Below, piece after piece: positions 1 through 6,291 of a stretch of DNA of 12,168 bases; the stretch's first letter is position 1, and every line of letters starts with the position of its first letter. The notes under the pieces were generated by a model that was not told the origin of the DNA, ran no database searches, and saw only the letters and a list, made by a program, of their open reading frames with translations. Made by a program: the position numbers and the translations under genes. The stretch is from positions 1 to 12,168 of the forward strand of contig UQQO01000065.1 of assembly GCA_900543175.1 (NCBI GenBank), written 5' to 3'. The stretch is from an uncultured Fusobacterium sp. Lineage in GTDB: Bacteria; Fusobacteriota; Fusobacteriia; Fusobacteriales; Fusobacteriaceae.

Positions 1-76
1 GAATTAACATTCTTATTACACACTAATGATAATATTTTTTTGATTATAAAGTTTAATTTATTTTTTAGGAGGAAAA

Positions 77-1711
77 ATGTATTTAGACATTGCATTTAAT
101 GTTCTTGGAGGATTAGGAATATTTCTATTTGGAATGGACAGTATGTCTTCAGGAATGCAAAAATTAGCTGGGCAAAGATTAAAAAAGATTCTAGCTTTAT
201 TAACTACTAATAGAGTTGTAGCTATCCTAATGGGTATGTTTGTTACTATGTTAGTTCAATCTTCTTCTGTTAGTACTGTTATGACTATTGGATTCGTTAA
301 TGCTTCTCTTTTAACTTTAAAACAAGCACTTGGGGTTATTTTTGGAGCTAATATTGGAACTACAATTACTGGTTGGATACTTGTTTTAAATATAGGAAAA
401 TATGGATTACCTATGGTTGGTGCTGGAGCTATCCTATATATGTTCTTAAAAGGTGAAAAAGCAAAAACTAGAGCTTTAACTTTCATGGGACTTGGAATGA
501 TTTTCCTTGGACTTCAACTTATGAGTAACGGTTTAAAACCTGTTAGAAGTATGCCAGAATTTGTACGTCTTTTCAGTTTATTCTCAGCTGATACTTATTT
601 TGGAGTTTTAAAAGTTGCATTTATCGGAGCTCTTATTACTGCTATTGTTCAATCTTCTTCAGCTACACTAGGTATTACTATTACTCTTGCTGTACAAGGA
701 TTAATTGATTACCCTACAGCTGTTGCTCTTGTTCTTGGAGAAAATGTTGGAACTACAATTACTGCTTTCTTAGCAACTTTAAATGCCAATGCCAATGCTA
801 AAAGAGCTGCTTATGCTCACACTATTATCAATACTGTTGGAGTTATTTGGGTAACAGCTATATTCCCATACTACCTTGATTTTCTTTCTAACTTTGGAAG
901 TCCAGAAGCAAATATAACTATGGCTATTGCAACTGCTCATACAATGTTTAATGTGTCAAATGTAATAATCTTTACTCCATTTATAGGTTACCTTGCTGAC
1001 TTCTTAACAAAAATTGTTAAAGATGATGAAGAAAAAGTTAGTGATAGAATTACTCATATTGATGAATTGATGTTAAAAACTCCAAGTGTTGTAGTTGGAC
1101 AAACTAAAACTGAAGTTTTAAATATGGGAAAAAATATTAGTGAAATGTTTAATACTTTAAAAGAGATCTATCAAACTAACAGATCTATAACTGAAGATGA
1201 AGTTAAGAAAATGAGAAAGATTGAAGATGATCTTGATATATATCAAAAAGAGATTACTACTGCTAACTTTATTATTTTAAATAATAAAAATATAACAGAT
1301 AATCTAAAACTTGATACTAAAAATAACTTAGAAGTTTGTGATGAATATGAAACAATTAGTGACTACTTAATGAGAATTATAAACTCACTAAAGAGACTTC
1401 AAGATAACAATATTCCTTTAACTGAAGAGGAGAAAAATACTCTTTCTACAATGAATAGAGATACTGAAGAGTTATTTAGAAATATCAACACTGCTTATGC
1501 TACTAAAAATAAAGAGATGATGTTAAGATCTATTGAAAAAGCTAATACTATCACAGAAAATTATAGAGTTGCTAAAGATAAACATCTTATTAATGCAGGT
1601 TGTCACGAAACACCTATTGCTCTACTTACTACAAGCTACATGGATACTTTAAACTACTATAGAAGAGTTAGAGACCATATCTATAACATCATTGAAGGAT
1701 TTGAAATTTAA
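77..1711 (+). CDS. Na+/phosphate cotransporter family protein with C-terminal PhoU-like domain
   Basis: Inner-membrane sodium-coupled phosphate transporter of the NptA/YjbB type. The transport part (about residues 1-315) has two inverted Na/Pi cotransport repeats, each with the family QSSS motif (residues 61-64 and 192-195) and a glycine/threonine-rich G(A/E)N(I/V)GTTIT motif (90-98 and 221-229). Residues about 320-544 are hydrophilic and helical, rich in Glu, Lys and Asn, as expected for the PhoU-like cytoplasmic domain often fused to bacterial members. A length of 544 aa is normal for this fused form. The start is set by AGGAGG at 67-72, four bases before ATG. The 76 bases upstream show no convincing promoter, so it may lie outside the window. 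A terminator follows the gene, so it seems to be transcribed alone. The family call is secure. Phosphate as substrate is inferred from the family, and some homologues may serve other roles. Confidence 0.93.
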   Translation: MYLDIAFNVLGGLGIFLFGMDSMSSGMQKLAGQRLKKILALLTTNRVVAILMGMFVTMLVQSSSVSTVMTIGFVNASLLTLKQALGVIFGANIGTTITGWILVLNIGKYGLPMVGAGAILYMFLKGEKAKTRALTFMGLGMIFLGLQLMSNGLKPVRSMPEFVRLFSLFSADTYFGVLKVAFIGALITAIVQSSSATLGITITLAVQGLIDYPTAVALVLGENVGTTITAFLATLNANANAKRAAYAHTIINTVGVIWVTAIFPYYLDFLSNFGSPEANITMAIATAHTMFNVSNVIIFTPFIGYLADFLTKIVKDDEEKVSDRITHIDELMLKTPSVVVGQTKTEVLNMGKNISEMFNTLKEIYQTNRSITEDEVKKMRKIEDDLDIYQKEITTANFIILNNKNITDNLKLDTKNNLEVCDEYETISDYLMRIINSLKRLQDNNIPLTEEEKNTLSTMNRDTEELFRNINTAYATKNKEMMLRSIEKANTITENYRVAKDKHLINAGCHETPIALLTTSYMDTLNYYRRVRDHIYNIIEGFEI

Positions 1712-1723
1712 TAATAATATAAA

Positions 1724-1762
1724 GTTGCCTAAAGTTTTAAATAAATTTTAGGCACTTTTTTT
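1724..1762 (+). terminator. Intrinsic terminator after the Na/Pi transporter gene
   Basis: TGCCTAAA at 1726-1733 pairs perfectly with TTTAGGCA at 1747-1754. A T-rich tract starting at 1756 follows. It lies 15 bases after the stop codon of the transporter gene and separates it from rpoN. Confidence 0.88.
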
Positions 1763-1813
1763 ATTATATGGTATGATATAGATATATCAAGTCTAGATAG
1801 GAGGAAAGGTTAT

Positions 1814-3043
1814 ATGGATTTTTCATTAAAACTTAAACAAAATATGAAATTGATCTTAACTCAAGATATGAAACTCTCTATGAATGTATTGGAAATGTCC
1901 TCTTCTAATTTAAAAGAGCTTATTGAGAAAGAGGTTAATAAAAATCCTATGTTAGAAATAGTTTATTCTCCTCGTTCAAATAACCATTCATCTGATGAAG
2001 AAGCTCCTTCGCCTCTTGATTTTGTATCAAAGGAGGAGTCACTTTTTGACTTCTTAGAGGAACAACTTTCCTACCTTAAACTATCTAAAAAATTTAGAGA
2101 TATATGTTACTACATAATAAACAACCTAGATGATAGAGGGTATCTTTCTATCTCTAAAAACGAGATAAAAAAAACTTTTAAACTCTCTACAAGTGATTTA
2201 AAAGAGATTTTCAATATTATCTACTCTTTAGAACCACATGGAATTGGTGCTGAAAATTTAAAAGATTGTTTAAAAATTCAATTAACTATAAAAGATAAAA
2301 AAGATCCTATCCTCTTCTCCCTTATTGATAATTATTTAGAAGATTTAGGGGCTAAAAAATTTGATTTTATTGCTGAAAATCTTAATATTTCCATAGATAG
2401 AGTTAAAAGCTATCTAGCTCTAATTCAAACTCTTGATCCTATTCCTGCAAGGGGATATTTTATTGGAAACAAGACTAAATATATTATCCCTGAAGCAAAG
2501 GTAGAAATTGTTAATAAAGAATTAAAAGTTACCCTAAATGAAGAGGCATTTCCTAAAATAAAACTCTCCTCTTCTGATATTTCAGATAAAACTAATTATC
2601 AAAATGCTTTAAATTTGATAAAGGCTATTGAGAAAAGATATGCAACTTTAGAGAAAATTTTAAAGCTTTTAATAGTAAAACAATCTGAATTTTTCTTTTT
2701 TGGAAAGGAACACTTAAAAACTTTAACTTTAAAAGATATTGCTAGTGAACTTAATCTCCATATTTCTACTATTTCTAGAGCTATAAAAGAGAAATTTATC
2801 GAAACTCCTCAAGGAGTAATTGAAATAAAATCTCTCTTTATTGTTAGTTCTGAATCTATTATAATAAAAAAACTTATTGAGGAATTTATTCACAATGAAA
2901 ATAAATATTCCCCTCTTTCAGATGAGAAACTTTCTTACTTATTAAAAAATAAAGGTTTTTCTGTGGCAAGGAGAACTGTAGCTAAATATCGTGATGAACT
3001 GGGGATACTATCTACTAGAGAGAGAAAAATAAAAATTTACTAA
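1814..3043 (+). CDS. rpoN: RNA polymerase sigma-54 factor
   Basis: Alternative sigma factor that directs RNA polymerase to -24/-12 promoters and needs AAA+ activators to open DNA. All regions are visible. Region I (about residues 1-50) carries the typical LKQNMKLILTQDMK start and ends in NPMLE. An acidic linker follows (about 55-80), then the core-binding domain (about 80-270). A helix-turn-helix lies at about 305-328 (LKDIASELNLHISTISRAIK). The diagnostic RpoN box ARRTVAKYRD is at 385-394, close to the C-terminus. At 409 aa it is on the short side of the usual 400-500 range because the region II linker is small. The start is supported by AGGAGG at 1799-1804. It is flanked by terminators on both sides and looks monocistronic. 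No enhancer-binding activator and no clear TGGCAC-N5-TTGC promoter was seen in this window, so its regulon lies elsewhere. Confidence 0.97.
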   Translation: MDFSLKLKQNMKLILTQDMKLSMNVLEMSSSNLKELIEKEVNKNPMLEIVYSPRSNNHSSDEEAPSPLDFVSKEESLFDFLEEQLSYLKLSKKFRDICYYIINNLDDRGYLSISKNEIKKTFKLSTSDLKEIFNIIYSLEPHGIGAENLKDCLKIQLTIKDKKDPILFSLIDNYLEDLGAKKFDFIAENLNISIDRVKSYLALIQTLDPIPARGYFIGNKTKYIIPEAKVEIVNKELKVTLNEEAFPKIKLSSSDISDKTNYQNALNLIKAIEKRYATLEKILKLLIVKQSEFFFFGKEHLKTLTLKDIASELNLHISTISRAIKEKFIETPQGVIEIKSLFIVSSESIIIKKLIEEFIHNENKYSPLSDEKLSYLLKNKGFSVARRTVAKYRDELGILSTRERKIKIY

Positions 3044-3073
3044 AAAACACAGGTGAAAATTCCTGTGTTTTTT
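3042..3073. terminator. Bidirectional intrinsic terminator between rpoN and the MORN-repeat gene
   Basis: AAAAAACACAGG (3042-3053) is a perfect inverted repeat of CCTGTGTTTTTT (3062-3073) around an 8-base loop. The A-run on one side and the T-run on the other give a U-tract in either direction. The hairpin sits between two convergent genes, overlapping the end of rpoN and lying 6 bases past the stop of the minus-strand gene, so it probably ends both transcripts. Confidence 0.92.
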
Positions 3074-3079
3074 GTAATA

Positions 3080-3823
3080 TTATGATGCCTCTTGGCTAAT
3101 TTCACCATTTATAAAGTAAGCATTTCCCAATAATTTTCCATTTTCATAGAAAATACTCCAATCTCCTGCAAGCTTACCATCTTTAAAATTTCCAACAGCA
3201 TTAATAATTCCATTTGAGTAGTATTTAATATATTTCCCATTTCTTACATGGTTTTTATACTCCTCTTTTATCTCCAACTCTCCATTTTCATAATAATACT
3301 CTACCTTTCCATTTAAAAGAGTACTGCTATAATTTCTTATTGATTCTATATTTCCATTTTCATAGTAAGTTATATACTTCCCATGTAGAAGATTATTTTT
3401 AAATGATATACTCTCTTTTATTTTTCCATTTGGATAATAAATTATTTTTTTACCATTTAATTTTCCATTTTTAAAGAAAGCTCTCATTTTAATATTTCCA
3501 TCTTCATAATATTTTACCCATTCACCATTGATTTTATTATCTTTAAACATCATATACTCTTCTAATTGTCCATTTGAATAAAATAGAAGAAAATCTCCAT
3601 TTAACTTTCCATTTATAAACTCACTACTCTCTCTTACCTGTCCTTGAGGATAGTATTTAAGTGCTTTTCCCTCTTTTACTCCAGCTATATACTCCTCCTC
3701 CTCTTTTATCTCCTCATTTGCATATTTACAGATAAATTTCCCTGTATATGGTTCACTCTCTCCTATTTTATAAGCTATACCTCCATATACTACCCTATTA
3801 AAAAACGCCTCTTCTCTCATCAT
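3080..3823 (-). CDS. MORN-variant repeat protein (YwqK-like), downstream of a cobalamin riboswitch
   Basis: About nine repeats of roughly 23 residues fill the protein from about residue 25 to 240. The unit is close to G-K/E-x3-YYxNGxIx6-FKNGKLNG (for example residues 100-123, 124-146, 148-170 and 196-218), the MORN_2 pattern of the YwqK family. There is no signal peptide or membrane helix, so it is predicted cytoplasmic. The family is often named 'toxin-antitoxin system YwqK family antitoxin', but no toxin partner lies next to it, and its role here is unknown; such repeats usually form extended beta sheets for protein or lipid contact. AGGAGG at 3831-3836 precedes two adjacent ATG codons (M1 and M2); the first has the better 7-base spacing. 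The gene lies directly behind a cobalamin riboswitch and its terminator with no other gene between, so its expression is predicted to respond to B12. Confidence 0.85.
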   Translation of the reverse strand: MMREEAFFNRVVYGGIAYKIGESEPYTGKFICKYANEEIKEEEEYIAGVKEGKALKYYPQGQVRESSEFINGKLNGDFLLFYSNGQLEEYMMFKDNKINGEWVKYYEDGNIKMRAFFKNGKLNGKKIIYYPNGKIKESISFKNNLLHGKYITYYENGNIESIRNYSSTLLNGKVEYYYENGELEIKEEYKNHVRNGKYIKYYSNGIINAVGNFKDGKLAGDWSIFYENGKLLGNAYFINGEISQEAS

Positions 3824-3848
3824 TATACTATCCTCCTTTTCTATAAAA

Positions 3849-3890
3849 TAAAAAAATCCTCAAAACCTACGAACAGTAAATTTTGAGGAT
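3849..3890 (-). terminator. Riboswitch expression-platform terminator
   Basis: On the minus strand, ATCCTCAAAA (3890-3881) pairs perfectly with TTTTGAGGAT (3865-3856). The 15-base loop can fold further around UUCG, and a run of seven T with further T-rich sequence follows. It lies between the cobalamin aptamer and the MORN gene RBS, the position expected for transcriptional control. Its 5' arm is also complementary to a GAGGAT in the aptamer (4032-4027). Confidence 0.88.
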
Positions 3891-3915
3891 AATCTGCAAA
3901 GACTTATCTTAAAAA

Positions 3916-4110
3916 TTCACACTCGTCCTCGCAAGTTGATCTTTCTATGATCATTGGCAGGTCTCCTGACTTAGAATCACCTTACTCACACACCTTCCCA
4001 AATATCTTCAGTGGCATTGTGTTTTCATCCTCTTTACAGTGGCGGGACCGTGTTAGAATTTCACTAACTTCCCTTTTAATTTAGTACTTAAAATACTAAA
4101 ACCAAATGAT
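3916..4110 (-). promoter_or_regulatory. Cobalamin (B12) riboswitch aptamer
   Basis: Read on the minus strand, the segment shows the conserved blocks of the adenosylcobalamin-family riboswitch in order. These are an AAAGGGAAG...GTGAAA...ACGGTCCCGCCACTGTAA core (about 4076-4034), a second GCCACTG (about 4015-4009), a GGGAAGG...AGTAAGGTGA segment (about 3999-3978), and the B12 box AAGTCAGGAGACCTGCC (about 3972-3957). A closing stem forms between ATCATTTGG (4110-4102) and CCAATGAT (3957-3950). A small hairpin CAACT...AGTGTG (about 3938-3917) with GCGAGGA in the loop resembles P13. It is preceded by a strong promoter and followed by a terminator, then the MORN-repeat gene. It is downstream of, and terminated away from, the reductase gene, so it does not control that gene. 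Confidence 0.95.
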
Positions 4111-4132
4111 TTTTCTATTTTTTTATATTGAT

Positions 4133-4161
4133 ATTATATATCTTTATTATATAGTTGTCAA
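4133..4161 (-). promoter_or_regulatory. Sigma-70-type promoter of the riboswitch transcript
   Basis: On the minus strand TTGACA (4161-4156) and TATAAT (4138-4133) are separated by exactly 17 bases, a perfect consensus. The start point would be near 4126, about 16 bases before the aptamer. This indicates strong constitutive initiation with control left to the riboswitch. Confidence 0.88.
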
Positions 4162-4171
4162 TTGATCTTTC

Positions 4172-4223
4172 TAAAAGAAAAAGAGTTGTTATAGATTATT
4201 TTTCTTAATCTACACAACTCTTT
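4172..4223 (-). terminator. Intrinsic terminator of the flavoprotein reductase gene
   Basis: On the minus strand, AAAGAGTTGT (4223-4214) pairs with ACAACTCTTT (4189-4180), extended after a small bulge by TAGATTA/TAATCTA (4212-4206 with 4198-4192). A T-rich tail (TTCTTTT) follows. It starts 13 bases beyond the stop codon and insulates the reductase from the riboswitch promoter. Confidence 0.87.
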
Positions 4224-4235
4224 TATTTTATTTAA

Positions 4236-5999
4236 CTATTTATTATCACTCATTACTGTTTTTCCTGCTATTCTTCCAAATACTGTAATATCTGCTATAG
4301 CATCACTTCCAAGACGGTTAGTTCCATGAATATCTCCAGTAACCTCTCCAGCTCCATAAAGCCCTTTGATTACCTCTCCTTGAGTATTTATAACTCTAGC
4401 ATTTTCATCAATTTTTAATCCTCCCATTGTATGGTGAACAGCTGGTACAGCTTTCATAATATAGAAAGGTCCTTTTGCTTCAAATGGAGTTAATTTTCCT
4501 CTCTTATTAAATTCTAAATCTTTTCCATCTTTAGCATATTGATTATATTTAGCTACTGTTTTTTCAAGTTCTGCTGCATCTATTCCGAAGAAATCTGCAG
4601 CTTCTTTTATAGTATTTGCTTTTACTAGAAGTTTATTATTAAATAGGTAATTCATTTCAGGTCCATGGTGATCTACAACTCCACTTGCTTTTGCTTGAGC
4701 TTCATCACAGAATTGATATGCTACACTTCCAGTTTGTTTTTTAATAGCCATTGAGATTACGTCTCTTCTTTCTAACTCTTCAACAAAACGTTTTCCCTCT
4801 TGGTTAACTAAAATACTTCCACCTGCAAGTCTAACGTCTCCAAAGTATAATAGAGCTCCACTTATAGGGTCACAAGTAGGATAAGTTTGAATAAATTGCA
4901 TATCTTCTAACTTAGCTCCTATCTTCTCAGCCATAAGGATTCCATCCCCTGTTATTCCAACAGTATTTGTAGAAAGAACTTTCTCATCTACATCCTTATT
5001 ATATTTTACTCTCATTTCAAGATTTGATCCAAATCCTCCAGTAGCAAGAATTACCCCTTTACTAGCATTTATTGTGTATTCATTTTCTGGTCCAACAGCT
5101 TTTACTCCTACTACTCTTCCATCTTTTACTATTAACTCCTTTGCTGGAGTTTCATAATAAACTTTTATTCCCAATTCATCAGCTTTTTTAAGAAGTTTAG
5201 AGATCATCTCTACCCCTGTAGCATCTTTAGGTACTAAACTTCTTTCAACAGAGTGTCCTCCAAAGAAAAGCTGTCTATCTTCAAAAGTCATATTGATATA
5301 ATCTTTTAACCATACTGCTCCATCTAGGGCATTATCAGCAAGAACTTTTATTAATTTAGGATCTCCTTCATTATCTCCACCTTTTAGAATATCCTTATAG
5401 AAAGTTTCCTTGCTATCTTTTATACCTTTTTTCTCTTGAATCCAGTTATTAGGTGCAGCATACTCTCCTCCTGAAATTAGAGTATTTCCTCCTGCAAATG
5501 CCATTTTTTCAAGTACAATTACATTTTTAGCACCATTGTTTTTAGCTTCAATAGCAGCTACTAATCCTGCTCCTCCAGCTCCTACTACAACTACATCTTC
5601 ATTTAATTCCTTTTTAACAAGTTGTTTTGCTTCAATTTTAGGTTTCTTATTTAATTCTTTTAGATCTGCTCCAGATGATTTTAAAGCATTTCTCACTGCC
5701 ATTGCAACTGCTCTACTTGTACCAGTAGCCCCTGCTGCTCCATCTACTCTCAATGATTGGTATGCTACTACTTGTTCAGATACCTTTCTTGCTGCTGCAT
5801 CTGAAAGAATTGGAGTATCTGTATTTTTTACTACTTTTACATCTTCAATTCTATTTTTAGAAGTAGTAACTTCAACTTTTACCTCTCCACGATACCCTTT
5901 TGCTTCACCAACATACTTTCCTTCTTTAAACTCTACCCCTAAAGCAGTTCCAGAAAGAAGTATACACATAATTAGTCCATATAATTTTTTATTTTTCAT
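4236..5999 (-). CDS. Secreted FMN/FAD reductase of the fumarate/urocanate reductase family
   Basis: Residues 1-21 form a Sec signal peptide without a lipobox, so the enzyme should act outside the inner membrane. An FMN_bind domain (about 28-108) contains DGAAGAT (86-92), which fits the ApbE flavinylation motif with Thr92 as the likely acceptor. A linker leads to an FAD_binding_2 domain (about 135-580) starting with VVGAGGAGLVAA. Fumarate reductase-type residues kept are Arg404 (EGKRF), His522/523 (VHHTMGG) and Arg562 (GTNRLG). In the GGHSVERSLVP segment (247-257) the position that is His in Shewanella flavocytochrome c (GG.SV.R.H.P) appears to be Leu255, so the substrate may be a different 2-enoate than fumarate. 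There is no haem-binding CXXCH, so electrons must reach it from a flavin or membrane partner not in the window. RBS GAGGTGG (6010-6004) fixes the ATG. It likely serves anaerobic respiration. Confidence 0.9.
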   Translation of the reverse strand: MKNKKLYGLIMCILLSGTALGVEFKEGKYVGEAKGYRGEVKVEVTTSKNRIEDVKVVKNTDTPILSDAAARKVSEQVVAYQSLRVDGAAGATGTSRAVAMAVRNALKSSGADLKELNKKPKIEAKQLVKKELNEDVVVVGAGGAGLVAAIEAKNNGAKNVIVLEKMAFAGGNTLISGGEYAAPNNWIQEKKGIKDSKETFYKDILKGGDNEGDPKLIKVLADNALDGAVWLKDYINMTFEDRQLFFGGHSVERSLVPKDATGVEMISKLLKKADELGIKVYYETPAKELIVKDGRVVGVKAVGPENEYTINASKGVILATGGFGSNLEMRVKYNKDVDEKVLSTNTVGITGDGILMAEKIGAKLEDMQFIQTYPTCDPISGALLYFGDVRLAGGSILVNQEGKRFVEELERRDVISMAIKKQTGSVAYQFCDEAQAKASGVVDHHGPEMNYLFNNKLLVKANTIKEAADFFGIDAAELEKTVAKYNQYAKDGKDLEFNKRGKLTPFEAKGPFYIMKAVPAVHHTMGGLKIDENARVINTQGEVIKGLYGAGEVTGDIHGTNRLGSDAIADITVFGRIAGKTVMSDNK

Positions 6000-6041
6000 C
6001 TTCCCACCTCTTTTTTACTTTTATTTCATTTAGTTGTTTAC

Positions 6042-6070
6042 ATTATATCCTATTTTCCACTTAAATAGAA
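6042..6070 (-). promoter_or_regulatory. Probable promoter of the flavoprotein reductase gene
   Basis: A perfect TATAAT (minus strand 6047-6042) lies 42 bases upstream of the start codon. The -35 at the 17-base spacing is poor (TTCTAT, 6070-6065), which would fit a promoter needing an activator. A palindrome at 6086-6105 is centred about 60 bases before the predicted start point, a common activator position. Confidence 0.5.
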
Positions 6071-6085
6071 GAAAAATTTTATTAA

Positions 6086-6105
6086 TTGTAACATTTTTGT
6101 CACAA
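6086..6105. promoter_or_regulatory. Operator-like palindrome 1, between two divergent promoters
   Basis: TTGTAACATTTTTGTCACAA is an inverted repeat, TTGTAAC/GTCACAA around six bases, with one mismatch in seven pairs. It resembles CRP/FNR-superfamily or Rex-type half-sites (TTGT.A / T.ACAA), but its spacing is two bases longer than the standard CRP or Rex spacing. It is centred near -60 of the reductase promoter and near -30 of the candidate small RNA promoter. The bound protein is not known. Confidence 0.45.
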
Positions 6106-6109
6106 CTCA

Positions 6110-6127
6110 TTGTTATAATGATAACAT
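6110..6127. promoter_or_regulatory. Rex-box-like palindrome overlapping a plus-strand -10 element
   Basis: TTGTTATAATGATAACAT contains the perfect palindrome TGTTAT-AATG-ATAACA (6111-6126). Compared with the Rex consensus reported for clostridia and relatives (TTGTTAA-N4-TTAACAA), it matches TTGTTA and TAACA at the right spacing. The seventh base of each half-site and the last base differ. The same bases include an extended -10 sequence, TGTTATAAT (6111-6119), reading right, so a bound repressor would block that promoter. Confidence 0.45.
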
Positions 6128-6201
6128 AAATCTTTCCCCAAGATGTTTTAATATATATGAAAAGAGCCCTCTATTTGTCCTAGAGGGTTCTTTTCTTTTT
6201 T
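6126..6201 (+). ncRNA. Candidate small RNA, about 76-80 nt, with a C-rich loop
   Basis: A plus-strand intrinsic terminator sits here with no plus-strand gene upstream in the window after rpoN. An extended -10, TGTTATAAT (6111-6119), would start transcription near 6126. The RNA would fold into a 5' hairpin (AACAT 6123-6127, in part, and CTT 6132-6134 with AAGATGTT 6140-6147) exposing a TCCCC loop, then an A/U-rich linker, then the terminator hairpin. No reading frame of note is present. Exposed C-rich loops that pair with Shine-Dalgarno sequences are a hallmark of the RoxS/RsaE type of small RNA. Relationship to that family is an analogy, not a homology claim. The exact start is uncertain, since the outer base pairs of the 5' hairpin depend on it. 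Confidence 0.55.
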
Positions 6202-6203
6202 AT
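6159..6203 (+). terminator. Strong plus-strand intrinsic terminator of the candidate small RNA
   Basis: The arms 6159-6173 and 6181-6195 pair along all 15 positions, with one G-U wobble (6166 with 6188), a 7-base loop and a TTTTTT tract from 6196. The wobble becomes a C-A mismatch in the minus-strand RNA, and there is no U-tract on that side. The direction is therefore plus, opposite to both neighbouring genes. Confidence 0.85.
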
Positions 6204-6291
6204 ATATTTTTTAAAAGATTATCTAGTTTAAATTTTAATCTTTATAATACTAGGTTTTCTCTTAAATTTCAATTCCTAAAACTTATATTTT

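Noticed and set aside
1..76. Promoter for the Na/Pi transporter
   Set aside because: TGATAATAT near 27-35 resembles an extended -10, but no -35 supports it and the region is nearly all A/T, so I do not call it.
3080..3823. Toxin-antitoxin pair
   Set aside because: YwqK-like repeat proteins are often labelled antitoxins, but no small toxin gene adjoins it; both neighbours are accounted for (rpoN and the riboswitch).
3644..3886. 80-codon plus-strand frame across the start of the MORN gene
   Set aside because: It overlaps the MORN start, its RBS and the riboswitch terminator antisense, and has no RBS of its own.
3916..4236. Riboswitch as a controller of the reductase gene
   Set aside because: The aptamer lies downstream of the reductase stop codon and terminator, and has its own consensus promoter reading away from it.
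5536..6033. 165-codon plus-strand frame opposite the reductase gene
   Set aside because: It is antisense to the signal peptide, FMN_bind domain and FAD motif of a clear enzyme, has low-complexity Thr/Ala/Ser content, and has no RBS. It is a shadow frame.
6086..6105. Canonical CRP or FNR site
   Set aside because: The half-sites TTGTAAC/GTCACAA are spaced two bases wider than the CRP pattern TGTGA-N6-TCACA, and the FNR core TTGAT....ATCAA is absent. It is kept only as an unassigned palindrome.
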